Assembly (NCBI GenBank): GCA_018780145.1
Contig: JADMKA010000061.1
Coordinates: forward strand, 1 to 64,000
DNA length: 64,000 bases
DNA from: Vitreoscilla sp.
Lineage (GTDB): Bacteria; Pseudomonadota; Gammaproteobacteria; Burkholderiales; Burkholderiaceae_C
Reading direction: 5' to 3'
Below, one piece after another: positions 1-9,347 of the stretch (positions are counted from its first letter, which is position 1; each line of letters starts with the position of its first letter). The notes beneath the pieces are model-generated. The model searched no databases. It was not told the DNA's origin and saw nothing but the letters and a program-made list of their open reading frames with translations. The translations under genes were made by a program, and so were the position numbers.

Positions 1-182
1 CGTTGCCGGCTCGTTGTGTGGCTCGGCCACACGCCTCGCCGGCGCCTAGACTGGCACCGCAACTCACCCCGGCGCGGGCCCGACCCAAAACCCGACAGCC
101 TCCTGGTCGGGTGTATCGTTGCACCATCCGGTCGGCGCGGCGCAGGCCGGCGACCACTTCCCCCTGACACAAAGGACGGCCC

Positions 183-365
183 GTGGCCACACCGAACTAT
201 TCGTACGAGAAACGCCAGCGCGAACTGGCCAAGAAGCGCAAGAAGGAAGAGAAGGCCCAGCGCAAGACCCACCCGGGCTCGGGCAGCGATGCGCCGGGCG
301 CACCGGAAGCCCCTTCGGGCAGCGCCGACTCGGCGAACAGCAACGAGACGCCGCCTGCCGGCTAA
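183..365 (+). CDS. Small basic conserved hypothetical protein
   Basis: A 60-residue protein with a GTG start preceded by an AAAGGA Shine-Dalgarno at about 170-176. The N-terminal half (residues 7-28) is a run of Lys, Arg and Glu beginning YSYEKRQRELAKKRKKEEK, probably one charged helix. The second half is low complexity, rich in Pro, Gly, Ser and Ala, and looks disordered. The N-terminal sequence resembles a short uncharacterised protein seen in many Burkholderiales (from memory). Its stop overlaps the mnmC stop by 4 nt on the opposite strand. The 182 nt before it hold no gene, only two short hairpins (16-32 and 90-112). Function unknown; the charge suggests contact with nucleic acid or ribosomes, which is inference. 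Confidence 0.6.
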   Translation: MATPNYSYEKRQRELAKKRKKEEKAQRKTHPGSGSDAPGAPEAPSGSADSANSNETPPAG

Positions 366-2350
366 ACGCCCGATGCGCGGCGCACGCCACGCGAGATGAA
401 GCGCGCGGGATCGACCGCGTCGATCAGGCTGGCCGCCAGGGGCATCGGGGCCCCGGTGATCCAGGCGGCCAAGGCCTCGCCCAGCAGCGGCGCCCAGGTG
501 AGGCCTCGTGAGCCCAGGGCACCGAACACGTAGAGCCCCTCGATGCGCGGCACATGCCGCGCCTGCTCCAGTTGCCGCCGGCCGCTCAGCGCCGCCTGGC
601 ACACAGGCACCGGGCCGAGCACCGGCAGCTTGTCGTCGGTGCCCAGCCGCCAGCCGACCCGGCCCTCCAACCCTTTCCACCACAGGCCCTCGGGTGGCAC
701 CGCCAGGCCTGTCAGCGCGGTGATGTGCGCCAGGTTCGAGCGGTGATCGGCGTCGCGAAGCTGACGGTCGCCGTCGTCCTGGTCGGAGGTGGCGCCGCAC
801 AACAGCCCGCCGCCCAAGGAGGCCGGCAATCCGATCAGGTAGCCGCCGCGTGCCAGTGGCCGCGCCGGATGGGGCAGGGCGGCGGCCAGTGCGGCTGGAA
901 GGCGTGTGACCTGGCCCCGCGTGGTGCGCCAGGGCCAGGCGGGTGCCTCGGTGAAGGGGGCGAGCAGTTCAGCCGTGCCGTGCGCGTTGGCCAGCACCAC
1001 CACATCGGCCTGCGCCAATGGCGCGTCCATCGACGCTCCCCAGGCCTGCCAGCAACCGTCAACTGCCCGGCGCAGCGCCGTGACGGTGCTGCCCGCTCTC
1101 CAGGTGATGCCGGGCTCGTCCAGCCAGGCCCGCACCAGGGCCGAAGGCTGCAGCCAGCCGCCCTGAGGGAAGAACCAGGCCGAGCCGAGCACCGGGCAGC
1201 AGGCCAGTTCGCTCGCGCGCTCCGGCCCCACCGGTTCGGCGTAGTCGGCAGGGACGCCCAGGCGCACCGCCAGGGTGGCCATGGCATCGGCCACGGCGTC
1301 GTGGCTCCCCCGCAGCAGGCCCGCCACCGAGCCGGGCACCCGGCCGGATTCCACCAGCGGGCGATAGACCTGCGCTGCGCGCAGCGCGGCCGCGCGCAGC
1401 AGTTGAGCATGGGCGCCATCCTGCGGGTGGACGACGCCATGAAAGAGACCGGCCAGGTTGCCGGAGGCCCCCGCAGCCGGTTCGGCCGCCTGGTCGAGCA
1501 CCGTGACCTCCAGGCCCTTCTGGGCCAGTGCCCGTGCCGCCGACGCGCCCGCCAGCCCGCCGCCGATCACCATGGCCCGGCGCGCGCCTGGATGGGGCCG
1601 GCGGCCTGGCGGCGCACCGACGCGGCCGGCGCCCGGCGCAGCGCACAGCCGCGCTGTGGTGATCTCGCGCTTGTGTGCGAAGCCCGGGACCCGGTCGACG
1701 GCGAAACCTGCCGCGGCCAGCGCGTCGCGCACCGCGCGCGCGGCGCTCCAGGTGGCGGCGGTGGCATCGCTCGCGGCCAACCGCCCGAGGGACCGCAGCA
1801 CCCAGCGATCCCACATCTCGGCATTGCGCGCGGGTGCGAAACCATCCAGGTAGAAGGCGTCGACCCGAGCCACCAGTTCGGGCAGCCAGCAACTCAGGTC
1901 GCCAAACGCCAGGTGCAGGGTGACCCCGCCGTCGGCGAAGCGCAGGGTGTGCAGGCCATGGACGGCAGGTGGCCAGGCGGCCAGCAACTCGGCGGCTTGC
2001 GCCGGTGAGGGCGAATCCCGGTGTGCCCGCGCCAGATCCTCCGGCCGCAACGGGTGGCGCTCGACCGAGATGAAGTACAGGCGCATTGCGCGCTCGGGAT
2101 CGGCCGCCCAGGCCGCCCAGGTGGCCAAGAAGTTGTTGCCCAGGCCGAACCCGGTTTCGAGGATCACGAAGCGCTCGCGACCACGCCAGCGCTCGGGCAG
2201 GCCGTTGCCGGCCAGGAAGACCTGCTGCGCCTGGACGAAGGCGCCTGCCCGGGGGTGGTAGACGTCGCCGTAGGCGGGCGCGAAGGGCGCTTCGCCGTGG
2301 CTGCTGTCGTCGAAGCGCACCTCGGCCGGCTGGATGGGCCCGGTCTTCAC
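362..2350 (-). CDS. mnmC: Bifunctional tRNA 5-methylaminomethyl-2-thiouridine biosynthesis protein MnmC
   Basis: 662 residues, close to E. coli MnmC (about 668). It completes mnm5s2U at position 34 of certain tRNAs. The C-terminal FAD domain removes the carboxymethyl group of cmnm5s2U oxidatively, and the N-terminal domain methylates the resulting nm5s2U with SAM. Visible: SAM-binding ILETGFGLGNNF (about 63-74), the DUF752-type YLDGFAPARNAEMWD motif (about 167-181), and the dinucleotide-binding VIGGGLAGASAA (about 261-272). I place the start at the GTG that overlaps the stop of the preceding gene (GTGA, 2347-2350). The reading frame stays open further upstream but inside that gene, and the family begins here. 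Very likely translationally coupled to the upstream gene. Confidence 0.93.
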   Translation of the reverse strand: MKTGPIQPAEVRFDDSSHGEAPFAPAYGDVYHPRAGAFVQAQQVFLAGNGLPERWRGRERFVILETGFGLGNNFLATWAAWAADPERAMRLYFISVERHPLRPEDLARAHRDSPSPAQAAELLAAWPPAVHGLHTLRFADGGVTLHLAFGDLSCWLPELVARVDAFYLDGFAPARNAEMWDRWVLRSLGRLAASDATAATWSAARAVRDALAAAGFAVDRVPGFAHKREITTARLCAAPGAGRVGAPPGRRPHPGARRAMVIGGGLAGASAARALAQKGLEVTVLDQAAEPAAGASGNLAGLFHGVVHPQDGAHAQLLRAAALRAAQVYRPLVESGRVPGSVAGLLRGSHDAVADAMATLAVRLGVPADYAEPVGPERASELACCPVLGSAWFFPQGGWLQPSALVRAWLDEPGITWRAGSTVTALRRAVDGCWQAWGASMDAPLAQADVVVLANAHGTAELLAPFTEAPAWPWRTTRGQVTRLPAALAAALPHPARPLARGGYLIGLPASLGGGLLCGATSDQDDGDRQLRDADHRSNLAHITALTGLAVPPEGLWWKGLEGRVGWRLGTDDKLPVLGPVPVCQAALSGRRQLEQARHVPRIEGLYVFGALGSRGLTWAPLLGEALAAWITGAPMPLAASLIDAVDPARFISRGVRRASGV

Positions 2351-3306
2351 ACCGCGCCCGGCACGGCCATGCGTGCGGCCAGCCAGGCGAGCAGGGGCTC
2401 GCGGACGGCAGCGAGGTCGCGGTAGGCCAGCACCGCCGGGCTCATGCTCACCAGTGCGGCGTGCAGCAAGGCGGCGTGGGCTGGATCCGTCACGGCCTCG
2501 GCCAGCGGCAGGTTGCCGACCTGGATGGTGAAGACCGCCTGCCGAACCGCGGGCACGGGGATGAAGGTCTGCCGCTCGGTGCGAAACCAGGCCTGAGCGG
2601 CAACCGCCTCGGCGTTGGCATCGCTGGGCCAGTGGCGGGCCGGGCTGTGCGCGGGGTGGTGGTGCAGTTCCCGATGTGGCGTGATCTGCCAGACGAAGCG
2701 CTGCCAGCGGTCGGCCTGGGTGACCAGCCGCATCAGGTGCTCGCCGGCGGTCAGCAGCAACCGGTTGTCTGCCACGGGGGCGTGGACCTCGGCGAAGTGC
2801 CGGCCGACCTTGGTCTGCGGCGCCCAATGTGACGGCAGGGCCACGGCCAACCAAGGCAGGGTGGCGTCGCTGCCGTCGACGATGGCGAAGTCCTCCTGGA
2901 ATGCCAGGGCCAGCAAGGCCGGTTGCCGCCAGTCGGCCGCGATGGCACGCAAACAGTCGCCGATGTCGGGCGGGCTGGCAACGCCGCATGGGCCCACTTC
3001 ACCGGAGGCGCCCACGCGCCAACCCAGCCAGTGCGCGCACCAGCCGTGCGAGGCATCGACGGACCAGGCCGCTGGATGCTCTGCGGCGGCATGCGAGGCC
3101 ACGGCGTGCAACGCCGGTGTGGGGTCGAAGCCGGGGCGCTGCAGCAGGGCACTGTGCGGGCGCGAGCCCAGCACGTCCAGCTTGGCGGCCAGGTGGGGCG
3201 CTTCAAGCCGGTTGGGCGTGAGCTGGGTGGTACCGGCCGGCAGGCGCTGCAAGCCGGGCTGCATGCGGAAGGGCGCGCTGACCGCCCGGTCGAAGTCAAA
3301 GGCCAT
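2347..3306 (-). CDS. DUF3445 / haem-dependent oxidative N-demethylase alpha-like protein
   Basis: 319 residues. The opening (MAFDFDRAVSAPFRMQPGL) and the RQTFIPVPAVRQAVFTIQV segment near residue 260 match the DUF3445 family (HODM alpha-subunit-like), whose Pseudomonas member is a haem enzyme that oxidatively demethylates dimethylamine. Several His and Trp residues are present (for example HRELHHHPAH, about 218-227), but I cannot assign the haem ligand. The start is chosen at MAFDF; an upstream in-frame codon adds only eight residues. A TTAAAT hexamer lies 6 nt before this ATG with no Shine-Dalgarno, suggesting a leaderless message. It overlaps mnmC by 4 nt, so the two are co-translated. The in vivo substrate is unknown. 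Confidence 0.72.
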   Translation of the reverse strand: MAFDFDRAVSAPFRMQPGLQRLPAGTTQLTPNRLEAPHLAAKLDVLGSRPHSALLQRPGFDPTPALHAVASHAAAEHPAAWSVDASHGWCAHWLGWRVGASGEVGPCGVASPPDIGDCLRAIAADWRQPALLALAFQEDFAIVDGSDATLPWLAVALPSHWAPQTKVGRHFAEVHAPVADNRLLLTAGEHLMRLVTQADRWQRFVWQITPHRELHHHPAHSPARHWPSDANAEAVAAQAWFRTERQTFIPVPAVRQAVFTIQVGNLPLAEAVTDPAHAALLHAALVSMSPAVLAYRDLAAVREPLLAWLAARMAVPGAV

Positions 3307-3384
3307 GGCCGAATTTAACCGGCACCGCAAAGACCAAGGGCACCCGAAGGTGCCCTTTGACGCGGGATCGGGACTGCGGGCCGA

Positions 3385-3939
3385 TCAGACGCGCTTGCGG
3401 TACTCGTGGGTGCGGGTGTCGATTTCGACCTTGTCGCCGTTCTCGACGAAGATCGGCACGCTGATCTCGAACCCGGTGCCCACCAGCTTGGCCGGCTTCA
3501 GCACCTTGCCCGAGGTGTCGCCCTTGACCGCGGGGTCGGTCTCGATCTCGCGCACGACCGTGGTGGGCAGTTCGACGGAGATGGCCTTGCCGTCGTAGAA
3601 CACCACTTCGACAGTCATGCCGTCTTCGAGGTAGTTGATGGCGTCGCCCATGTTCTCGGCCTCGACCTCGAACTGGTTGTACTCGGCGTCCATGAAGGCG
3701 TACATCGGGTCGGCGAAGTAGGAGTAGGTGCACTCCTTCTTGTCGAGGATGATCTGGTCCATCTTGTCGTCGGCCTTGAAGACCAGCTCGGCGCCAGCGC
3801 CATTGAGCAGGTTCTTCATCTTGATGCGCACGGTGGCGGCACCGCGGCCGCCGCGGCTGTATTCGGTCTTGAGCACGACCATCGGGTCCTTGCCCTGCAT
3901 GATGACGTTGCCGGCGCGGAGTTCCTGAGCGAGTTTCAT
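3385..3939 (-). CDS. efp: Translation elongation factor P (EF-P), arginine-32 type
   Basis: 184 residues, full length. EF-P binds between the P and E sites and rescues ribosomes stalled on polyproline. The modified loop reads YSRGGRGAA and carries Arg at position 32 where E. coli has Lys34. This is the signature of EF-Ps that are rhamnosylated by EarP, and earP lies 91 nt downstream on the same strand. The three-domain EF-P sequence is intact through THEYRKRV at the C terminus. An in-frame extension upstream to 4272 lies inside earP on the same strand and is not coding. The start is the ATG preceding [11 protein letters not shown], with a weak GGTGAG-type region upstream. Confidence 0.97.
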   Translation of the reverse strand: MKLAQELRAGNVIMQGKDPMVVLKTEYSRGGRGAATVRIKMKNLLNGAGAELVFKADDKMDQIILDKKECTYSYFADPMYAFMDAEYNQFEVEAENMGDAINYLEDGMTVEVVFYDGKAISVELPTTVVREIETDPAVKGDTSGKVLKPAKLVGTGFEISVPIFVENGDKVEIDTRTHEYRKRV

Positions 3940-4030
3940 GGTGAGATTCCGAGGATCGAGATTCGGGAGGCTTTCGGGCGCCAGTGCGGCGCAGCCCGTG
4001 GCGGCCAATTTCGCCGCAAAGCCTTGAATT

Positions 4031-5104
4031 TTAACGCCTTTCGAGAACGAAGGCGAGAAGCTGGCTGGTGAGATCGGTCTGGCCGAGCAGGCTGTCACGC
4101 CAACGCGCGGCCTGTGCCGCCCAATCCGGCCATGGTGGCAGGGCGCCGGGCAGGCTCGCCGAGAGGCCGTTCCAGCCGTGCATCCAGGCGCGCAGCGGGG
4201 CCGCCAGATCGCCCGGGCTGCCGGCCAGGAAACGCGCCAGGAACGCGTCCAGCTTGTCGGCGTGCACGCCATCGTGCTGCGGGTAGATGTGCCAGAGGAA
4301 GGGGCGGCCGGCCCATTGCGCGCGGACGAAGGAGTCCTCGCCGCGCACCAGGTTCAGGTCGCAGGACCACAGCAGGCGGTCGTAGTCGGGCTGGCTCAGC
4401 CAACGCAATGGCTGGGCCCGCACCCCGGGCGGGCAGATGATGTCGGCGATGCCGTCGGTGGCCGGCCCGGGCGCGGTGACCACCAGCGTGGGGGTGCCGG
4501 CGAGCCGGTGGAGCAGCGCGGGCACGTCGGCGCCGGCATAGCAGAACAGGCTCACCAGGCGCTCGCCGGGACGCCGGGTGATGCCCTGCGCCGCACACCA
4601 GGACGCGGGATCGAACGCAGCCTGCTCGGCAAGCAGCCCGGTCTCGCGCAGCAGGCCGCCTGTGGCTGGGGTGAAGCCCGGGTAAAAGAACCACTTGTCG
4701 AGCCCGCGGCCCGGGCCGCTGCCTTGCGGCGAACGCAGGCCGTGGCTGCGCTCCACGTAGGGTTCCGCGCTGAGGTACTCGAGGTTCAACCACACCGGCG
4801 CGCGGTGGCAAGCTGCCATGGCGGCGACGAAGGCCTCGGGCGGGTCGCAGCCGAAGGCCTCGATGACCACCTGGCCCGGTGGCGGGATCGGCGTGGCGCC
4901 GGTCCAGTGGATCAGTTCCACCCCGCTCGCGCCGGCCGGGGCCAGCCAGGTCAGCGCCGAGGGGTCGTCCACCCACAGGCGGATGCGTTGGCCGCGTGCC
5001 GCGAGGTCGGCGGCCAGGCGCCAGCAGACGCCGATGTCGCCGAAGTTGTCGACCACGCGGCAGAACACATCCCAGAGCATCGGTGGCGGCGTCGGCAGGG
5101 GCAT
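4031..5104 (-). CDS. earP: EF-P arginine rhamnosyltransferase EarP
   Basis: 357 residues. EarP transfers rhamnose from dTDP-rhamnose to Arg32 of EF-P. The family-defining N-terminal motif [15 protein letters not shown] holds two acidic residues (about D19 and D23) that correspond to the conserved active-site aspartates. The C-terminal nucleotide-sugar site reads [19 protein letters not shown] and includes the conserved Glu. Two Rossmann-like halves give a GT-B fold. The start ATG lies 6 nt after a GATAAT hexamer, with no Shine-Dalgarno, so the message may be leaderless. It is divergent from uvrC across only 40 bp and sits upstream of its substrate gene efp. Confidence 0.95.
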   Translation of the reverse strand: MPLPTPPPMLWDVFCRVVDNFGDIGVCWRLAADLAARGQRIRLWVDDPSALTWLAPAGASGVELIHWTGATPIPPPGQVVIEAFGCDPPEAFVAAMAACHRAPVWLNLEYLSAEPYVERSHGLRSPQGSGPGRGLDKWFFYPGFTPATGGLLRETGLLAEQAAFDPASWCAAQGITRRPGERLVSLFCYAGADVPALLHRLAGTPTLVVTAPGPATDGIADIICPPGVRAQPLRWLSQPDYDRLLWSCDLNLVRGEDSFVRAQWAGRPFLWHIYPQHDGVHADKLDAFLARFLAGSPGDLAAPLRAWMHGWNGLSASLPGALPPWPDWAAQAARWRDSLLGQTDLTSQLLAFVLERR

Positions 5105-5110
5105 GGCGGG

Positions 5111-5135
5111 ATTATCGAAGCGGGCGCTGCACAAT
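5111..5135. promoter_or_regulatory. Compact divergent promoter region earP/uvrC
   Basis: The 40 bp between the two start codons contains a minus-strand GATAAT (5116 to 5111) 6 nt before the earP ATG and a plus-strand CACAAT (5130-5135) 9 nt before the uvrC ATG. Neither gene has a Shine-Dalgarno sequence at usable distance. Both hexamers resemble sigma70 -10 elements; no convincing -35 is seen. Confidence 0.4.
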
Positions 5136-5144
5136 CGGCGCCCG

Positions 5145-7094
5145 ATGACACCCGACGACACCATCCCCGTTCCGGAGCGCGCCAGCGACGACCTGGCCGC
5201 TGCGCAAGGCACCCGCGAGCGCTTGCTGGCCGAGGTGGCGGGCTTGCCAGGCCTGCCAGGCGTCTACCGCTACTTCGACGCCCAGGGCCAGGTGCTCTAC
5301 GTGGGCAAGGCGCGCGACCTGAAGAAGCGGGTCTCCAGCTACTTCCAGAAGGATCTCGGAGGCACCCGCATCGGGCTGATGGTGTCGCGCATCGCCCGCC
5401 TGGAAACCACGGTGGTGCGTTCCGAGGCCGAGGCGCTGCTGCTCGAGAACAACCTCATCAAGGCGTTGGACCCGAAGTTCAACATCCTGTTTCGCGACGA
5501 CAAGAGCTACCCCTACTTGAAGCTGGTCTCGCACGGTTTCCCGCGCGTTGCCTACTACCGCGGCGCGGTGGACCGCAAGCACCGCTACTTCGGCCCGTAC
5601 CCCGGCGCCTGGGCGGTGAAGGAGACGATCCAGCTGATCCAGAAGGTGTTCCGCCTGCGCACCTGCGAGGACACGGTGTTCGCCAACCGCTCGCGGCCAT
5701 GCCTGCTGTACCAGATCCGCCGGTGCTCGGCGCCCTGCGTGGGCTTTATCTCGCACGAGGACTACGCGCGGGACGTCCGGGACACCGAGCGCTTCCTGCT
5801 CGGCGAGCAACAGCAGGTGGTGGACGAACTGCAGGCGCAGATGATGGCCCACGCCGAGGTGCTGGAGTTCGAGCGGGCCGCCGAGTTGCGCAACCGGATC
5901 TCGGCGCTGGCCAAGGTGCTGCACCAGCAATCCATGGACGAGAGCAGCCTGTCGGCTGCCGGCAAGGAGGTGGACATCCTGGCGGTGAAGGTGGCCGGCG
6001 GCCGTGCCTGCGTCAACCTGGCGATGGTGCGTGGCGGCCGGCACCTGGGCGACCGGGCCTTCTTCCCGGCCCATGTGGACGAGGCCACGGCCGTGGCAGG
6101 CGAGGAACTGAGCGCCGAGCAACTGGTGCTGCAGGCCTTCGTCGCCCAGCACTATCTGGGCAGCGCGCCGCCGCCGCTGCTGGTGCTGAGCCACCCGGTG
6201 GACAAGTCCTTGCTGGCGGCGCTCTCGGGACAGACCGGCGTGAAGATCACCGCCCTGCACCAGCCTCGCGAACAGCGCCGCATCTGGCTGGACATGGCCA
6301 TCACCGGCTGCGAGCTGGCGCTGGCGCGTTTGCTGGCTGAAGAGGGCTCGCAGCGCGAGCGCACGCGGGCGCTGGTGGATGCGCTGGATCTGGCAATCGA
6401 CGAACTCGACACATTCCGTGTCGAATGTTTCGACATCAGCCACACCGCGGGCGAGGCGACGCAGGCAAGCTGCGTGGTCTATGAAGAGCACCGCATGCAG
6501 AACGCGCAGTACCGGCGTTTCAACATCGACGGCATCACCGGCGGCGACGACTACGCCGCGATGCGCCAGGTGCTGACGCGGCGCTATGCCAAGCTGGCCG
6601 AACTGGTGGCCGCCGAAGGGGCGCGCGGCGCCACCGCCGCGGCGCGCCTGCCGGATCTGGTCTTGGTCGACGGCGGGCGCGGCCAGGTCAGCATGGCGCG
6701 TGAGGTGTTCGGCGAACTGGGGCTGGACCTGTCGCTGATCGCCGGGGTCGAAAAGGGCGAGGGCCGCAAGGTGGGTCTGGAGGAGCTCGTCTTCGCCGAC
6801 GGCCGCGACAAGCTGGCGCTGCCACCCGACTCCGCGGCGCTGATGCTGATTGCGCAGATCCGCGACGAGGCGCACCGCTTCGCCATCACCGGAATGCGTG
6901 CCAAGCGTGCCAGTGTTCGCACCAGCGGCAGCCGGCTGGAGGATATTCCCGGGGTCGGGCCGAAAAAGCGCGCGAAACTGCTGCAACGGTTCGGCGGCGT
7001 GCGAGGCGTGACCGCCGCGAGCGTCGACGATCTGGCGACCGTCGAGGGCATTTCCAGGGATCTGGCTGAGGACATCTACCGTGCATTGCATTGA
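5145..7094 (+). CDS. uvrC: UvrABC system protein C (excinuclease subunit)
   Basis: 649 residues. UvrC makes both incisions around a lesion in nucleotide excision repair. Domains in order: a GIY-YIG nuclease (GVYRYF ... [12 protein letters not shown], about 35-60) for the 3' cut; a Cys-rich patch ([13 protein letters not shown]); a UVR motif that binds UvrB ([17 protein letters not shown]); an RNase-H-like nuclease for the 5' cut ([11 protein letters not shown], and [11 protein letters not shown]); and a tandem helix-hairpin-helix ([14 protein letters not shown]) at the C terminus. The frame is open upstream, but homology begins soon after MTPDDTIPV and the region before it is earP on the other strand. 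Its last 14 nt overlap the next gene. Confidence 0.96.
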   Translation: MTPDDTIPVPERASDDLAAAQGTRERLLAEVAGLPGLPGVYRYFDAQGQVLYVGKARDLKKRVSSYFQKDLGGTRIGLMVSRIARLETTVVRSEAEALLLENNLIKALDPKFNILFRDDKSYPYLKLVSHGFPRVAYYRGAVDRKHRYFGPYPGAWAVKETIQLIQKVFRLRTCEDTVFANRSRPCLLYQIRRCSAPCVGFISHEDYARDVRDTERFLLGEQQQVVDELQAQMMAHAEVLEFERAAELRNRISALAKVLHQQSMDESSLSAAGKEVDILAVKVAGGRACVNLAMVRGGRHLGDRAFFPAHVDEATAVAGEELSAEQLVLQAFVAQHYLGSAPPPLLVLSHPVDKSLLAALSGQTGVKITALHQPREQRRIWLDMAITGCELALARLLAEEGSQRERTRALVDALDLAIDELDTFRVECFDISHTAGEATQASCVVYEEHRMQNAQYRRFNIDGITGGDDYAAMRQVLTRRYAKLAELVAAEGARGATAAARLPDLVLVDGGRGQVSMAREVFGELGLDLSLIAGVEKGEGRKVGLEELVFADGRDKLALPPDSAALMLIAQIRDEAHRFAITGMRAKRASVRTSGSRLEDIPGVGPKKRAKLLQRFGGVRGVTAASVDDLATVEGISRDLAEDIYRALH

Positions 7095-7578
7095 CCGACG
7101 GCCCTGGGCCGCACTGGCCCTGCTGCTGAGCCTGACGGTTGCTGCCGGCTGGCTGGCCGGCTGTGCCCCCAAGGTTCCGTTGCCACCCGCCACCCCCGCT
7201 CCAGCGCGGCCAGTCGCGCCATCGCCGGCGCCGGTGCCCTCACCGAGCGCCGCCCGCACCTGGGACGAGTTCCGCCTGCGTGCCGCGCAACGCCTGGTGG
7301 CCGCGAACCCCGACATCACCTACACCGGCGCCGTGCCCGAGCCGCTGCTGGCCATCCCGGTCTTGTCGGTGGAGCTGAAGGCCGACGGCAGCATCGCCAA
7401 GGTGGAGGTGATGCGCTACCCCAGTCAGGCCAAGGACACCACGCAGATCGCCATCGACGCGGTACACCGAGCCGCGCCCTTCGGGGATGTCAGCCGCCTG
7501 CCCAAGCCGTGGAAGTACATCGAGACCTTCCTGTTCAACGACGAACGGCGCTTCAAGCCGGTCACGCTCGATCGCTGA
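7081..7578 (+). CDS. Putative lipoprotein with TonB C-terminal-like domain
   Basis: 165 residues, GTG start, overlapping the end of uvrC by 14 nt. The N terminus is a signal sequence with a hydrophobic run (about 10-25) and a lipobox LAGC (Cys28). A Pro/Ala-rich linker (30-58) follows, then a compact domain (about 60-165) in which [21 protein letters not shown] and the later [14 protein letters not shown] resemble the TonB C-terminal fold. There is no proline-rich periplasm-spanning arm and no TonB-type N-terminal anchor, so it is not a classical TonB. It is probably a cell-envelope lipoprotein. It may be transcribed with uvrC. Function unknown. Confidence 0.72.
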   Translation: MHCIDRRPWAALALLLSLTVAAGWLAGCAPKVPLPPATPAPARPVAPSPAPVPSPSAARTWDEFRLRAAQRLVAANPDITYTGAVPEPLLAIPVLSVELKADGSIAKVEVMRYPSQAKDTTQIAIDAVHRAAPFGDVSRLPKPWKYIETFLFNDERRFKPVTLDR

Positions 7579-7625
7579 GCGCTCCACGCCAGAGGCAGCG
7601 GAATCGAGGGCAGAATGGCCACACC

Positions 7626-8192
7626 ATGTTCTTCACGATCCCGACGCTGCTGACCTGGGCCCGCATCGTGGCCATCCCGCTGATCGTCGGGGTGTTCTAT
7701 ACATCCTGGCCGCCGGCCTTGTGCAACCTGCTGGCCACCGTGATGTTCGTGGTCTTCGCGCTGACCGATTGGCTCGATGGCTACCTGGCCCGCAAGCTGA
7801 ATCAGGCCTCGGCCTTCGGCGCTTTCCTCGACCCGGTGGCCGACAAGTTCCTGGTCTGCGCTTCCTTGCTGATCCTGGTGCACCTGCACCGTGTGGACGC
7901 ACTGATCGCACTGGTCATCATCGGCCGCGAGATCGCCATCTCGTCGTTGCGCGAATGGATGGCGCAGATCGGCGCCTCGCGCAGCGTGGCGGTGCACATG
8001 CTGGGCAAGCTGAAGACCACGGTGCAGATGGTGGCGATCCCCTTCCTGCTTTACGACGGCCGCCTTTTCGGCGTGATCGACACCCATCTGTGGGGCACCG
8101 GCCTGATCCTGGTGGCGTCGGTGCTGACGATCTGGTCGATGGTGTACTACCTGCAGCGCGCGCTGCCGGAGATCCGCGCCAAGGCGCGCTGA
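7626..8192 (+). CDS. pgsA: CDP-diacylglycerol-glycerol-3-phosphate 3-phosphatidyltransferase
   Basis: 188 residues, usual family size (E. coli 182). It makes phosphatidylglycerol phosphate from CDP-diacylglycerol and glycerol 3-phosphate in the inner membrane, the committed step to phosphatidylglycerol and cardiolipin. The CDP-alcohol phosphatidyltransferase motif D-x2-DG-x2-AR-x8-G-x3-D-x3-D is complete (about residues 39-61, DWLDGYLARKLN ... GAFLDPVADK). Four to five hydrophobic segments are present. A CAGAAT hexamer lies 9 nt before the ATG with no Shine-Dalgarno. It follows the lipoprotein gene by 47 nt. Phosphatidylserine synthase shares the motif, but the overall sequence fits PgsA. Confidence 0.92.
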   Translation: MFFTIPTLLTWARIVAIPLIVGVFYTSWPPALCNLLATVMFVVFALTDWLDGYLARKLNQASAFGAFLDPVADKFLVCASLLILVHLHRVDALIALVIIGREIAISSLREWMAQIGASRSVAVHMLGKLKTTVQMVAIPFLLYDGRLFGVIDTHLWGTGLILVASVLTIWSMVYYLQRALPEIRAKAR

Positions 8193-8202
8193 GGAGCCGC
8201 CG

Positions 8203-9279
8203 TTGAGCACGCCGCATCGCGTCGCCGTCATCGCCGGTGACGGCATCGGCCAGGAGGTGGTGCCCGAGGGGCTGCGCGTGCTCGATGCCGCGGCCCGCCG
8301 CTTCAGCCTCGATCTGCAGCTGGACCACTTCGAGTTTGCCGACTGTGCCTACTACGCCCGCCACGGCCAGATGATGCCGGACGACTGGAAAGACCAGCTC
8401 GGGGGCCACGAGGCGATCTTCTACGGTGCCGTGGGCTGGCCGGCGACGGTGCCGGACCACGTCTCGCTGTGGGGCTCGCTGCTGAAGTTCCGCCGCGAGT
8501 TCGACCAGTACGTGAACCTGCGGCCCGCCAAATTGATGCCCGGGATCGCCTCGCCGCTGGCCGGGCTGAAAGCCGGCGACATCGACATGCTGATCGTGCG
8601 CGAGAACACCGAGGGCGAGTACACCTCGCTCGGCGGGCGCATGTACGAGGGCACCGAGCGCGAGATCGTGATCCAGGAAACGGTGATGTCGCGCCACGGC
8701 ATCGACCGTGTGCTGCGCCATGCGTTCGAACTGGCCCGTGCACGGCCGAAGCGCCATCTGACCTCGGCCACCAAGAGCAACGGCATTGCGATCTCGATGC
8801 CCTACTGGGACGAGCGTGTGGAGGCCATCGCCCGCGAGTACCCGGAGGTGCGCGTCGATCGCTTCCACATCGACATCCTCACCGCACACTTCGTGCGTCG
8901 ACCACAGCAGTTCGACGTGGTGGTGGCCAGCAACCTGTTCGGCGACATCCTGTCGGATCTGGGGCCGGCCTGCACCGGCACCATCGGCATTGCGCCTTCG
9001 GCCAACCTGAACCCGACGCGCGAGTGGCCGTCGCTGTTCGAGCCGGTTCATGGCTCGGCGCCAGATATCGCCGGCCGCGGCGTGGCCAACCCGATCGGGC
9101 AGATCTGGTCTGCGGCGCTGATGCTCGATTTCCTCGGCCACCGCGAGGCGCACGACGCCATCGTCGCGGCCATCGAGTCGGTCCTGGCCGACCCGCACGC
9201 GCCGCGCACGGCGGATCTGGGCGGCACGGCGGGCACCACCGATGTGGGGCGCGCGATCGCGGAGACGCTGGCGCGGTAA
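8203..9279 (+). CDS. ttuC: Tartrate dehydrogenase / D-malate dehydrogenase (decarboxylating) family
   Basis: 358 residues, beginning at TTG 7 nt after a GAGGAG Shine-Dalgarno that overlaps the end of pgsA (10 nt gap). It belongs to the beta-decarboxylating dehydrogenase superfamily (isocitrate and isopropylmalate dehydrogenase relatives). Visible: AGDGIGQEVV at the N terminus, substrate-site NLRPAKLMPG, ENTEGEYTSLGGRMYEG, catalytic ATKSNG Lys, metal-binding Asp in NLFGDILSDLG, and EPVHGSAPDIAGRG near the C terminus. The YeaU/TtuC/DmlA subgroup oxidises D-malate, L-tartrate or meso-tartrate with NAD. Which is the true substrate cannot be read from sequence, and dmlA is an equally valid name. 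Confidence 0.85.
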   Translation: MSTPHRVAVIAGDGIGQEVVPEGLRVLDAAARRFSLDLQLDHFEFADCAYYARHGQMMPDDWKDQLGGHEAIFYGAVGWPATVPDHVSLWGSLLKFRREFDQYVNLRPAKLMPGIASPLAGLKAGDIDMLIVRENTEGEYTSLGGRMYEGTEREIVIQETVMSRHGIDRVLRHAFELARARPKRHLTSATKSNGIAISMPYWDERVEAIAREYPEVRVDRFHIDILTAHFVRRPQQFDVVVASNLFGDILSDLGPACTGTIGIAPSANLNPTREWPSLFEPVHGSAPDIAGRGVANPIGQIWSAALMLDFLGHREAHDAIVAAIESVLADPHAPRTADLGGTAGTTDVGRAIAETLAR

Positions 9280-9347
9280 TCGTCACGTTTCGCCGGTGCG
9301 CGCAGGCCCGCTGGCTCGGGGTTTACACATAGAATCCTGATCCCCGC

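Noticed and set aside
1-182. Plus- and minus-strand frames at the left edge
   Set aside because: Arg/Pro/Ala-rich, no ribosome site, no resemblance to a family; two short hairpins only.
2351-2989. N-terminal extension of MnmC
   Set aside because: Runs inside the DUF3445 gene on the same strand in another frame; known MnmC starts at the GTG used.
5112-7319. 735-codon frame opposite uvrC
   Set aside because: Antisense to a well-conserved gene, no recognisable motif, no ribosome site.
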